Assembly: GCA_037974335.1 (NCBI GenBank)
Contig: CM075760.1
Coordinates: 51,168,119 to 51,232,118 of the forward strand
Direction of reading: 5' to 3'
From: Prionace glauca
Taxonomy: Eukaryota; Chordata; Chondrichthyes; Carcharhiniformes; Carcharhinidae
Length of the DNA: 64,000 nt
In this document: positions 1-8,804 of the stretch, in pieces
Numbering within the stretch: position 1 is the stretch's first letter
Layout: every line of letters starts with the position of its first letter
The notes under the pieces: model-generated
Told to the model about the DNA's origin: nothing
Databases searched by the model: none
What the model saw: only the letters and a program-made list of their open reading frames with translations
Translations under genes and position numbers: made by a program

Positions 1-403
1 GAAACGGACCCCGGTGATCGTCAAAGGAACTGCTTTCCTGTCTAGGTTCAAATCAGCAGAGGTCCGATATGGGAAATCTGGAGACTCTTCTCCATCCGCC
101 GTGCCATGTATCTTCAGTAAATATTTCGGAGCCTCCCCGGGATGTTGGATGTACCATAAAAAATTTGGGAAACTGTATTTTGTTGTGTAATTGCATTTCA
201 GTGCTACCGTCTGTCCTTCCTGAACCGCTAATTTAGGCGGCCCCTGGGAAACTGAATCTTGCCCACTGGTTCCTGTAACAAAACATAGAATGTTTGAGAT
301 ATCTACGAGTGAAAATAGCCCATAAAACACACACTGACGATTTGAGCTCAGACTCACCGGGCAGAATGGCCATTATTACCAGTAAAACACATAGGGAACT
401 CAT
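1..403 (-). CDS. T-cell receptor alpha/delta-type V gene, 3' part beyond the window edge
   Basis: A germline antigen-receptor V segment that would encode the variable domain of a TCR chain after RAG rearrangement. The leader exon is 403-358 (ATG at 403, reading MSSLCVLLVIMAILP) and ends at a GTGAGT donor in phase 1. The intron (357-273) is about 85 bases with a TGTTACAG acceptor. The V exon runs from 272 to the window edge in one open frame. Visible landmarks are QEGQTVALKCNYT with the first Ig cysteine, FLWYIQHPGEAPKYLL (FR2 with the conserved Trp), SADLNLDRK and VPLTITGVRF. The FR2 pattern and PKYLL are typical of TRAV/TRDV rather than Ig heavy chains. The second cysteine, the YYC motif and the RSS lie outside the window. 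No stop or frameshift is seen, so it may be functional. Alpha versus delta cannot be decided. Confidence 0.85.
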
Positions 404-584
404 GGTTCCTGTTTGAACTGTAAGCAGCGACACTGTTTAAAATGTATTGTTTCTTCTGGTTTATCTCAGAATGAGCTCAGCTCAGAGACGGCTTCAATTG
501 TTGGGAAATTGGAGGCTTTTCTCAGCACTACGATTGGCTGGTCTCCTTTAGATGAAATTAGCTGCGGACTAATCACTGATCAGA

Positions 585-660
585 GATGCCTCACAGCGCC
601 ACGTATCTGGGTTCGATTCCCAGCTCAGGTCACTATCTGTGTGAAGTCTGTCGCTCAGAA
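585..660 (+). repeat. tRNA-derived SINE, head fragment
   Basis: Holds the SINE head phrase GCCTCACAGCGCCACG followed by a B-box-like GGTTCGATTCCC, then stops short of the body seen in longer copies. It lies upstream of the V gene leader. Confidence 0.6.
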
Positions 661-1163
661 TGATTAGAGCTCAGCTGGGTGTTTTAATTTTATTTTCTCT
701 CTTTGATCAGTAGGATCTGTCGCCAAGGCATCTATTCTCTGAAATAAATACAAAGCTCTGGCTACACTCTGAGCTCTTTATAGTGATGTCTTGTAGAAAG
801 TGGTATGAGATAATTCGCTGCTCAGCCTATTTCTGCTACACGGCGAGTGACATTAGGCCTTTCTTTCTGATTCGATATTCCGCAGGTTTCTGAGACACAA
901 AACGTTCCGAACAGTCTGGCCTGACAGCAATGAGAGCAGCAAACAGAAAGTATGGCCAGGGACACTACAGACACAAAGCAAGTAAAACCATGGCGTTGTC
1001 AGCAGCTGTCACAGATGGCAGAGCGGAAATAGCGACAGTAAAGCTGCAGCAACGTGTGAACATCCTGGAGCTGCTCAGCGCTCAAGTGAATGAGAAAAGC
1101 ATAACGTTGCTTGTGCGTGAAGGGAGCCGATTCAACTGACACAATTAACCTCCCTGTGGGTAA
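661..1163. other. No identified feature
   Basis: Single-copy-looking sequence between a SINE scrap and a LINE. The only frames are short and unremarkable. I see no exon, RNA gene or repeat. Confidence 0.5.
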
Positions 1164-1597
1164 TTGAAAAAGCTGCCACTATTGTCCATCTACAAGGCAC
1201 GGATCAGCAGTATAATGGAATACTCTCCACTTGCCTGGATGAGTACAGCTGAAACAACGTTCAAGAAACTCGACACAAACCATGAAAAAGCAGCCTGCTT
1301 GATTACTTCCTCTCCCATAAAACAATTACTCCCACCACCACTTACGCACAGTGGCAGCCGTGTGCACCATTTACAAGATGCACTGCAGCGACTCACCAAA
1401 GTTCCTTATGCATCACAATCCAAACACAGAAACACTCCCACCCAGGCGGACAAAGCCAAGGCAGCGGGCAAATGGGAACACCACCACTTGGATGTTGCAC
1501 ACCAAATCACTCACCAGCCTGACTTGGAAATATATGACTGTTCCTTCACCGTCCTGGGTTAAAAGCCTGGAACTCCCTCGTCAATGGCGCAGTAGGT
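1164..1597 (+). mobile_element. LINE fragment (second family), RT C-terminal region
   Basis: One frame from 1164 to 1562 reads LLSIYKARISSIMEYSPLAW and then FKKLDTNHEKAACLI. These are the post-catalytic landmarks of a non-LTR reverse transcriptase of a different family from the CR1-like copies elsewhere in the window. The frame continues into the low-identity tail LEIYDCSFTVLG. This copy is 5'-truncated and old. The exact clade (L2, Jockey or RTE-like) cannot be decided by eye. Confidence 0.65.
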
Positions 1598-1850
1598 GTA
1601 CATAGAACATTGAAACATAGGAAAACTACAGCACAATACAGGCCCTTCAGCCCACAAAGTTTTGCCGAACATATCCCTACCTTAGAGATTACTCGGCTTA
1701 CCTATAACCCTCTATCTTATTAAGTTCCATATACTTATCTAAAAGTCTCTTAAAAGACCCTATCGACTCCTCCTCCATCACCGTTGCCGGCAGCCCATTC
1801 CATGCGCCCACCACTCTCTGAGTGAAAAACATACCCCTGACATCGATCGG
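1598..1850 (-). mobile_element. CR1-like LINE, 3' end
   Basis: Begins with the 3'-terminal phrase ACATAGAACATTGAAACATAG and GCCCTTCAGCCCAC, then TCTCTTAAAAGACCC and CACCACTCTCTGAGTGAA. This is the same order as the end of the large LINE at 38328-41378. It abuts the preceding LINE fragment in opposite orientation. Confidence 0.75.
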
Positions 1851-2687
1851 TTTCAATCACTCATGTTGAATTTTATTTATTTTTCTGTATCTTTGTGACA
1901 GTTTCTCAAGAATATTAATCTCATTGTCAAGTGCGTGACTTGTTCACACTGAACGCTTCGTTCTGAACGGTAGATTTCGTCGGGTTGTGACTTTAAATAA
2001 AATAATATACGGATTGTACAACAGCGGATTTAGGTGCAGATCCCCTGAGAGAAACAAATGCAGCAACCCGAAACATCCAAGCTAAGGAATGAAGATAAAC
2101 GAATAAAAAGGCAGCGAGTGAATCAAAGGCCGATACAATGATCGAAGGAGAGAGATGAGTAGAGAGGAACAGATGGAGAGGCGTAGAGATAAGCAAGAGA
2201 AAAGGGAATGACAGAAATGAGGCAGTGACAGGGAGATAAATAACGGGGACAGACATTGAGATAAGTGAGGGAGAGACGGGAAGGAAATAGATGATGGTAC
2301 GGTGAAGGGAACAGTTGCAGATATGTAGAGATAATACAGAGGGAGACACAAAGAGAGACAAACGAACAGATGCCAAGAGAAACAGAGATAGACAGTGACA
2401 GAAACAATCGTGTCCAACTTGAAAATCAATGGCCTAAATCCAATCAGAATTCCAGAAAGGGAAAGAAAAATAACTTAATTTAGAGCGTGATGCCAGCAGG
2501 GAGATTTCCGAGAACCCCCAAAACACCCTCAGAATGAATCCAGTATCACTATTACATTGTGATCCTGCCCCTGTCCCTGCAGTAAACACGCACATGCAGT
2601 GAGGCAGCCCCATCTGGCGGCGATCGGAGGTAATTTATTATTTTCTGGAAAACCACCCAATTCTCAGAATACGGAAGGACGTTAGTT
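1851..2687. other. Unassigned; purine-rich stretch at about 2120-2420
   Basis: No gene seen. The plus strand is unusually rich in A and G (repeated GAGA, GACAGA) from 2120 to 2420. That keeps several minus-strand frames open without coding sense. It looks like a decayed GA-type simple repeat. Confidence 0.45.
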
Positions 2688-2701
2688 TTAAGCCAATGTT
2701 T

Positions 2702-3088
2702 ATTTATTAGTGTTACAAGTCTGGACTAATAAGTTCTGAGTTTCACTTTCTCCCTGTTCCTCTCTGGTTGTCCGGCACGTTCAACTGGATTAATTAACAT
2801 TGTATTAATAAAAGTATGGCAAAATATAATTTGACATAGCGGCAGAGTGTTTGGCACTGCTGCCTCACAGCGCTGGGGATCCGGGTTCAGTCACTGTCGC
2901 TGTGGAGTCTGCGTGGGTTTCCTCCGGGTGCTCAGGTTTCCTCCCGTAGTCAGAAAGATGCGCTGGCTAGGTACATTGGTCATGCTAAATTTCCCTTAAA
3001 TGTATCCGAACAGGCGCCGGAGTGAGGCGACTGAGGGATTTTCACAGTAACTTCATTGCAATGTTGATGTGACTGAAAATTTCCAGCA
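2702..3088 (+). repeat. SINE insertion flanked by 14-bp direct repeats
   Basis: The tRNA-like head starts near 2839 (GCGGCAGAGTGTTTGGCAC) and the tail ends near 3075 (TTTTCACAGTAACTTCATTG). The segment is bounded by the 14-mer TTAAGCCAATGTTT at 2688-2701 and 3089-3102, a probable target-site duplication. Its left part (2700-2722) looks like the reverse complement of a SINE tail, so the inserted unit is probably two SINE pieces in opposite orientation. Confidence 0.7.
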
Positions 3089-3173
3089 TTAAGCCAATGT
3101 TTGAACTATCAGTGTCCGTTCCATGGGTTCTCTTCGCTCCAAGATATTTAATGCCTTTTCTGTTTTGTTACAG

Positions 3174-3450
3174 GGATAAACAGTGTTTCAAGATCGAACT
3201 GAACTAAGCATTCTGGAAGGACAGAGCATATTGTTGGACTGTAATTATTCGACAACTGCTTCTCAAACTATGTTCTCAAGCTCTGAGATATTTGATGAAG
3301 ATGTATAGCTCGGGCAATACCGATAAGTCTCCAGATTTATTGGATATTTTCATGGCTGCTTTACACAAAGGAAACACCACTCCTTTTCCTTTAAAATCAC
3401 CGGGGCTCTTTAGCCTGACAGCACCCTGTATTTTTGGGGCAGAAATTTAG
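3174..3450 (+). pseudogene. TCR alpha/delta-type V pseudogene
   Basis: A V exon relic on the strand opposite to the 1-403 gene. A TGTTACAG acceptor ends at 3173, and the frame then reads GQSILLDCNYSTTASQTMF, the FR1 and first cysteine of a V domain. FR2 is largely deleted. The frame resumes with QALRYLMKMYSSGNTDKSPD and MAALHKGNTT, which match TRAV FR3 style. Near the end a shifted frame reads DSTLYFWGR where a V gene has DSAVYYCA, so the second cysteine codon is Trp. There is an early in-frame stop right after the splice site, the FR2 deletion with a frame change, and a further one-base shift near 3400. No clear leader exon or RSS is seen. It is clearly non-functional. Whether it was alpha or delta is unknown. 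Confidence 0.75.
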
Positions 3451-3911
3451 CGAAAGCCGCATAAAAGCACCAGACTGGGAGTTCCGGTTAGAGATCAGCA
3501 GAGGGCGCTCCCGCACTGATAAACAGAAACAATTATTTGGTCTCCACAGGAAGAGTCACAGAATCATAAATGAAATATCAAAACAAAACTGAACACTCAA
3601 CATGAACAGCTGTGCCACAGTTGAATTTTTAACTGTGCTAAAAATAGAGTTATGGTTCGTTCACTCACGCACAGTCCTTTGATGATATTCCCTTGCCTGT
3701 GTGAATTACTGTATAACACTTTCCCTATCTTGACTCCCCGTTCCGAGGTAGGTTTCCTCAAACACTCCGTTTGGTTATCTCTATACCGGAGGGAGCGATA
3801 AGGACACATTAGTAAGTTAGACAGTCTTTATGCGAGCATGTGATAGTGCACGAGAAGCTGCGATGGAAACTGAATTTGAAGAGGGAAGTGGCTAAATAGT
3901 TAGCCAACCAT
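3451..3911. other. No identified feature
   Basis: Flank 3' of the V pseudogene. No convincing RSS (CACAGTG heptamer with a nonamer) was found near 3440-3480, and no repeat was recognised. Confidence 0.4.
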
Positions 3912-4032
3912 CTCATGAAGAGGCAGCGCTCCGAAAGTTTGTGATACCAAATAAAATTGTTGGAATTTAACCTGGTATTGTGAGGCCTCTTACTGCGCCG
4001 CCCCAGTTCAACGCCGGCATCTCCACATCATC
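3912..4032 (+). repeat. Penelope-like terminal repeat, short copy
   Basis: Contains GGCAGCGCTCCGAAAG, then CCAAATAAAATTGTTGG and AACGCCGGCATCTCCACATC. This is the order seen at the end of the Penelope-like copy at 28018-28562 and in the copy at 36028-36165. It has no coding part. Confidence 0.65.
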
Positions 4033-4512
4033 GATAAATATTTGGCCAGTAAATGGAAATTTTAAAAAGGAGTAATATTGGAAGCAGATAGATGATGAGG
4101 AATAAGTGGATAAATGTTTAAGAGAGACAGGAAATAAGTAATCGGCCGAACCTCCTCACCGTGTGCTGTAAAACACTATGATTCTAAGATAATGAAGTGT
4201 TCTGTTCAGTTAGAAAGACAAAAGGGAACAGAACTGATGAAAGAATTTACTCTGTTACATACAGGAAACAAAGAGATTCGGGAGCAGTGATGGTTCAAGT
4301 GGTCTTTGGTTTGACAAAGCCAATTGCTCAGTGGCACCGTGAATAACGTCAGATAACAACATCGTTAATAGTCCATTCGGTGACACTGCCCTTCGGCCTC
4401 ACATTCAGCTCTCGCCTCTCCTTCTCCTGCTCACCATTCAGAGTCCCGACCTCGGCTGCAAGTCCAGCCTAGAAATCAGACCCGGATTGATCCTTTTTGC
4501 ACCTCCATCATC
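4033..4512. other. Unassigned; 5' flank of a V-like leader exon
   Basis: Nothing coding is seen. The last ~130 bases are C/T-rich and lead into the ATG at 4513, so they may hold an old V promoter. I could not identify a TATA box or octamer. Confidence 0.35.
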
Positions 4513-5040
4513 ATGAAGACAAACACCCGCAAAGACCTGTTTGCAGTTGGAGTTCAGATACTGCTGACATTGTGTGAGTTTATTAACTCAGACGCATTAT
4601 TTTAACAGTCTCTTAATACCGTGTGGTTTGTGAATGATTTTGTTTTGGTTACAGCCGTTCAGTGTGAGGTCAGAGCATCCGGCATTGTGAGGTCAGAGCA
4701 TCCGGCATTGTGAGGTCAGAGCATCCGGCATTGTGAGGTCAGAGCATCCGGCATTCTGAGGTCAGAGCATCCAGCATTGTGAGGTCAGAGCATCCAGCAT
4801 TGTGAGGTCAGAGCATCCGGCATTGTGAGGTCAGAGCATCCACCATTGTGAGGTCAAAGCATCCAGCATTGTGAGGTCAGAGCATCCGGCATTGTGAGGT
4901 TAGAGCATCCGGCATTGTGAGGTCAGAGCATCCGGCATTATGAGGTCAGAGCATCCAGCATTGTGAGGTCAGAGCATCCAGCATTGTGAGGTCAAAGCAT
5001 CCAGCATTGTGAGGTCAGAGCATCCGGCATTGTGAGGTCA
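4513..5040 (+). pseudogene. V-like gene: leader exon plus V exon overrun by a minisatellite
   Basis: The leader exon is 4513-4573: an ATG, then MKTNTRKD followed by a hydrophobic core LFAVGVQILLTL, ending at a GTGAGT donor in phase 1. An 81-base intron (4574-4654) ends in GGTTACAG. The second exon opens SVQCEVRASG, the usual place where the last leader residues and mature N-terminus of a V domain are found. This leader/short phase-1 intron/V layout matches the V gene at 1-403. After about ten codons the exon turns into a 23-base tandem repeat, and no cysteine/Trp core of a V domain follows. I infer a receptor V or related Ig-superfamily gene destroyed by repeat expansion. A different secreted protein gene cannot be excluded. 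Confidence 0.5.
4664..5040 (+). repeat. 23-bp minisatellite, 16 units plus a partial unit
   Basis: The unit begins GTGAGGTCAGAGCATCC and ends GGCATT or AGCATT. The interval from the first unit start (4664) to the last (5032) is exactly 16 x 23 bases, so length is constant although single bases vary (GGCATT/AGCATT/ACCATT, CAGAG/CAAAG). It begins inside the second exon of the V-like gene. Because 23 is not a multiple of three, each unit changes frame. Confidence 0.9.
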
Positions 5041-5044
5041 GAAT

Positions 5045-5265
5045 GCAGACGTGGGCGACGTCACCCTGCAGTCCCTGTGATGTCACCATGCATTCTGAGT
5101 GACGTCAGTGGGTCTGCCTGAGGATCAGAAACATCTCTCCCGCTGATCTGACTTTATGGAATTAACAGCTCATCAGAAACAGTGAGACCCCAGGTTTTAT
5201 CTGCAGATTGATCTGATGATGAATTTGCCGGTCCAATCGAATGCTGTGCTTTGTATTGTCGGCTG
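5045..5265 (+). repeat. Block duplicated again at 6741-6990
   Basis: Shares in order GTGACGTCAGTGGGTCTG, GATCAGAAACATCTCTC, GCTGATCTGA, GGAATTAAC and TCTGCAGATTGATCTGATG with the later block. It also carries three CRE-like sites (CGACGTCA, TGATGTCA, TGACGTCA) at about 5056-5106. Function unknown. CRE-like decamers are known in TCR V-beta promoters, but no V gene is correctly placed here to use them. Confidence 0.55.
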
Positions 5266-5293
5266 CTAGTGAAAACATTAGGGGAATCTGAAC

Positions 5294-5521
5294 ATGGTGA
5301 GGATTACGAACTCTACCCTCAGCATACTGAGGTTTTTGTTCAGCTCTCTCCGTGTTCTGTATGAATGTGTGACTGAAACCCTCACCATGTTTAACTTTCT
5401 GTCCAGCCTTCTCCGAATTCTGCGTCACTGGGTGTCTGTAGTCATCAGCATGTTCAAGTTTCTGTATAACTCTCTCCACAGCCTGTGTCACTGTGGTGCG
5501 CGCCGACTCAGTGCAGAGTAA
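5294..5521 (+). other. Small ORF built of 63-bp (21-residue) repeats
   Basis: 75 codons from ATG at 5294. Three repeats of 63 bases give 21-residue units opening RFLFSSLRVLY, NFLSSLLRILR and KFLYNSLHSLC. They are leucine-rich and amphipathic. The minus strand is also open across the same stretch, so coding is not proven for either strand. An AATAAA follows about 65 bases after the stop. It could be the last exon of the V-like gene that starts at 4513, or simply tandem-repeat DNA with chance frames. I do not recognise a protein family. Confidence 0.3.
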
Positions 5522-5586
5522 CACACAGTGGAATTGCTCATTTCCTGTTTGAACATCTTTAACCGGCTGATTTTCTCAACAGAATC

Positions 5587-5592
5587 AATAAA
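5587..5592 (+). terminator. Possible polyadenylation signal AATAAA
   Basis: A canonical hexamer 65 bases after the small repeat ORF. It is support for, not proof of, a transcript end here. Confidence 0.35.
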
Positions 5593-5634
5593 AGAAGAAA
5601 CTCTAACTCCGGCAGCATTTTCTTTATCATCACC

Positions 5635-5848
5635 TCATGTAGTGTGTGAATGAAGTAGGTATTATGAAGCCTATCCTGGGGAGTGATGGTACCCAGTGTA
5701 CTGTGTGCTGACAGAACCCTGAATATTCACAGCTTAGTGTAACTGTGTCACCGGCAGCCGTGTTCCTTGCACAGATTCTTGGACACCAGAGAGCACTATG
5801 CAGTATCTGCAAGAAAATTATATTCAAAATTGACGTTTTGACCTTCAT
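5635..5848 (-). pseudogene. Intronless leader-plus-V relic (TCR-type)
   Basis: From ATG at 5848 one frame reads a signal-like segment MKVKTSILNIIFLQILHSA and runs without an intron into AAGDTVTLSCEYSGFC and QHTVHW, the first cysteine and FR2 Trp of a V domain. A one-base insertion after the Trp codon shifts the frame. Read in the next frame, the sequence gives YHHSPG, a stop, AS, a stop, YLL, which lines up with the usual FR2 YRQSPGKAPEYLL. The relic ends soon after; FR3, the second cysteine and an RSS are absent. A CTTGCAG at 5813-5807 could be a fossil acceptor, in which case the upstream codons are chance. Otherwise the copy is a processed one. Confidence 0.6.
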
Positions 5849-6097
5849 TCGGGACAAATTTGAATCACAGAAAAAGAACAGTTTCTCGACATTCCATGAA
5901 GCTTCAAATTTTATGCATTTTGATTTCTGTTCTATTTGTCCTATTGTTCTTGGTGAAATACAAATCCCAAAGTGTGAATGTTCCATTCTCCTTAACCCTG
6001 AGACATGTTTGTTTCAATAATGTTTGACCATGTGTGGAATAGTTATGCGTTAATCTGAACCGGAGCTCATGCTCACAGTTTTGAAAGATTTTCAGCA

Positions 6098-6300
6098 ATG
6101 ATTCATAGAATCCTTGTAATGCAGAAGAGGCCATTCAGCCCATCGAGTCTTTGTTGACTCTCTTATAGAGTATCTTACTCAGGCCCTCTCTTTCACCCTA
6201 TCCCCACAATCCCACACATTTCCCATGGCAAACTCATCACTCAGGGGAAACTTTGCAAGGTCAATCCACCTAACCTACACATCCTTCGAGTCTATCTGAC
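6098..6300 (-). repeat. SINE, 3' part
   Basis: Reads in reverse the body phrases AGGCCATTCAGCCCATCGAG and AATCCACCTAACCTACACATC of the common SINE. The head with its B box is missing. Confidence 0.65.
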
Positions 6301-6740
6301 ACTGGACATTTTTGATCACAGTTCAGACTATGTCCACGAAGTTTGTACACGTAAAGATAACCACTCATGCATTGTTTCTAATTTATTCAATTAATGCAGC
6401 AGGTCCCCTTCAATTAATTACATTCTGATTATCTTTGGTCAGGTTCATTCCATTTCCACATATTTGTTTTGTGCACTGGTTTTTCCTTGAGCAGAACTTG
6501 CCTCAAGGTCTCTCGGGTCAGTTTGTTTGAATACGTGCCACATTGGTAATTTTATAAATATTTCTCAATGGGAAAGGGTACTTCTGGTTTGAGGACAACT
6601 GCAATTCCTTCTCCAGCTTCATCTTCTCCAGCCAGAGTTTTCTCTGGCTTGTCCATCATCACCTGAAACTGTAGTACCTGGAGAACAGACCATGCAGTTC
6701 AGTCTATCTGGTTATGATGATGTGTACACCCCACAGAGGT
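6301..6740. other. No identified feature
   Basis: AT-rich sequence without a credible frame or recognised repeat. Confidence 0.4.
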
Positions 6741-6990
6741 CTCCAGGTGCCTCTGTGATATCACCTACATCCAGAGTGACATCAGTGGGTCTGGCACATC
6801 TCCCCTGGAGCTGATCTGAATATTCAGACCTAACTTGATGGGAGTTAACAGCTGATCAGAAACATCTCTCCTGGAGCTAATCTGAACATCCAGATCTGAG
6901 TTTGTGGGAATTAACTGCTCAGCAGAAAGAGTGAAGTCCACGTTTTAGTCTGCAGGCTGATTTGATGCTGAATTTGCTGCCCGCATTCTA
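6741..6990 (+). repeat. Second copy of the 5045-5265 block, with an internal duplication
   Basis: Matches the earlier block in order, but GAAACATCTC-type sequence and the GCTGATCTGAA/GCTAATCTGAA phrase occur twice (about 6800-6830 and 6860-6900), so an extra ~75-base tandem duplication arose here. It ends in TGATGCTGAATTTGC, matching TGATGATGAATTTGC of the first copy. Confidence 0.55.
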
Positions 6991-7045
6991 TTCTCTAGCC
7001 ATGAATGAGAAACTTCTGATTTATAATTCTTTCCACCAGATCTCA

Positions 7046-7362
7046 TACAGTCAGACTGCGGAAGGAAGCCATTTGGCCCAACAAGTTTGCACCGACCAAA
7101 ATCCCACCCGAGCTCTTCTCCTCGTAACCCCATGCATTTACCCTAGCTCGCTCCCCTGACACTAAGGGGCAATTTATCACAGCCAATCCACCTAACCTGC
7201 AAGTCTTTGGATTGTGGGAGGAAACTGAAGCACCTGGAGGAAACCCACAGAGACACAGGGAGAATGTGCAAACACTACATAGGCAGTGACCCAAGCCAGG
7301 AATCGAACCCAGGTCCCCAGCACTGTAGGCAGCAGTGCTAACCACTTTGCCATCTTGCAACC
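7046..7362 (-). repeat. tRNA-derived SINE, near full length
   Basis: Reverse orientation. It contains GGCCCAACAAGTTTGCACCG, ACCCCATGCATTTACCCTAG, GGGAGGAAACTGAAGCACC, the B-box complement GGAATCGAACCC and the head end GTGCTAACCACTTTGCCA. Confidence 0.85.
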
Positions 7363-7589
7363 GAGGTTTCCTGTGTTACCTTGTCTTTAAGAAGAGCAGC
7401 AGCATATTGAATGTTTCCATCATAGATTTGCATTTCTTCAAAATTCTGTTCTTGGTGCATAAGTAATCCAAAGCAGCGAAATTGGCTAAATTCCAGTCAC
7501 ACAGTGCCTTCAGTAACTTTTCTTCAGGAACGAGATTGATGAATGTTTAGAGACCTGCAATGTTACATCTGTTTGTCTCTCCACAGAGT

Positions 7590-7965
7590 GTGGCCTGGAT
7601 GGTGGAATCATAAGTAAATTTCCAAGTTTGCTGACGACTGGGTGTAATTGTGAGATGGGAGGTTGATGCAAAGAGGCTACAAAATGATGGAGACAAATTA
7701 AGTAACGGAGAAAACACGTGACAAGTGCAGCACAACACGGCTTAATGTGAAAGAAAACATAAATCGAGTACATTATCTAAATGCTGATATATTGGGAAGA
7801 GTGAATGTACAGAGGGTTCTGTGTGTCATTGTACACCAGTTAATGAAAGTGGAGAGGCAGGCGCACTAAGCAATTAGGAAGGCAAATAATACATTCGTCT
7901 TCTGTGAAAGAGAATTTGAGTTCAAAAGTAGAGATGTCTTACTGCCTTGGGTCAGGTAATGATAA
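7590..7965 (+). mobile_element. CR1-like LINE, internal RT fragment
   Basis: Decayed match to the RT region after the FADD motif: ATAAGTAAATTTCCAAGTTTGCTGACGAC is the 'SKFADD' stretch, then GTGTGTCATTGTACACCAG and GAAGGCAAATAATAC ('KKANN'). Many frame breaks; old. Confidence 0.6.
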
Positions 7966-8804
7966 TTTCTTCCCATGCCCTGAAATATTTTTTTCCCATT
8001 TTCAATGAGGCCTCAGACTACTTGGTTTATGAAAATTGCAATCACCTTCCTTCAAACCATTAGTGTGCTGATAGTTTCTTATTACCCATAGCAGTATAAA
8101 GTATCCAATGGCGTCTTATACATCTGTTAATGTATGCTCATTTAGAATTGTGATTTTTTAAAAAAATATTTTCTATTCCTTAACAATACCCATGTTTCTT
8201 AATTTAGTTTCCTGATTTACATCATCAAACTCGCTCTTTGTGCCTGCATAATTGGCAACAATGAAAGTTTAGACCGCAGTTTCAGACTTAATCATATCTC
8301 TTTCAAACTTAGACATAGTCTCTGAGAATTACAGAATTTCTCACTCGACCTCCTCTTATGCCACAATCAGACTACGACTCTTCCCATTTTTTTTTAACAA
8401 TAACATTACTCATGACCCATGTTTTATTACATAATATTTAATCCAGAACAGTCTGTGCCCTGCTTTCCTGCCTCCCTGACAAATTGTTGTAGAAATTCTG
8501 TAATGTACGCATTTAACTTGTTGAAGTGCTTTCATTTGTTCAGCTTATAATAAGTAACTCGACATGGGGATTCTGGACACAATAGCCAGATGCTTTAGAA
8601 ATGAGCATGATTCAAGAAATATCGAAGTAAAATGTTCTACTTGTGAGTAACATGATGGAATTAAAACATATTTTATTATTTATCACAATAAAACTTGCAG
8701 ACTAACCCTCAGTAGAAATTTATAAATCACTCTTTGATACATTTTCTGATTTAAATTTCAACGTCATATGTTTGGAAGATGCTAAGGTGCCTCAGTGAGT
8801 TCCT
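7966..8804. other. Unassigned AT-rich stretch
   Basis: About 840 bases, A/T-rich, with no open frame of note, no recognised repeat and no RNA gene. Confidence 0.45.

Noticed and set aside
1993-2429. Three overlapping minus-strand frames rich in Ser/Leu
   Set aside because: They arise from a purine-rich plus strand. No motif and mutually overlapping frames.
4664-5040. CRISPR-like array
   Set aside because: Units are directly adjacent with no spacers, in a vertebrate context. It is a minisatellite.
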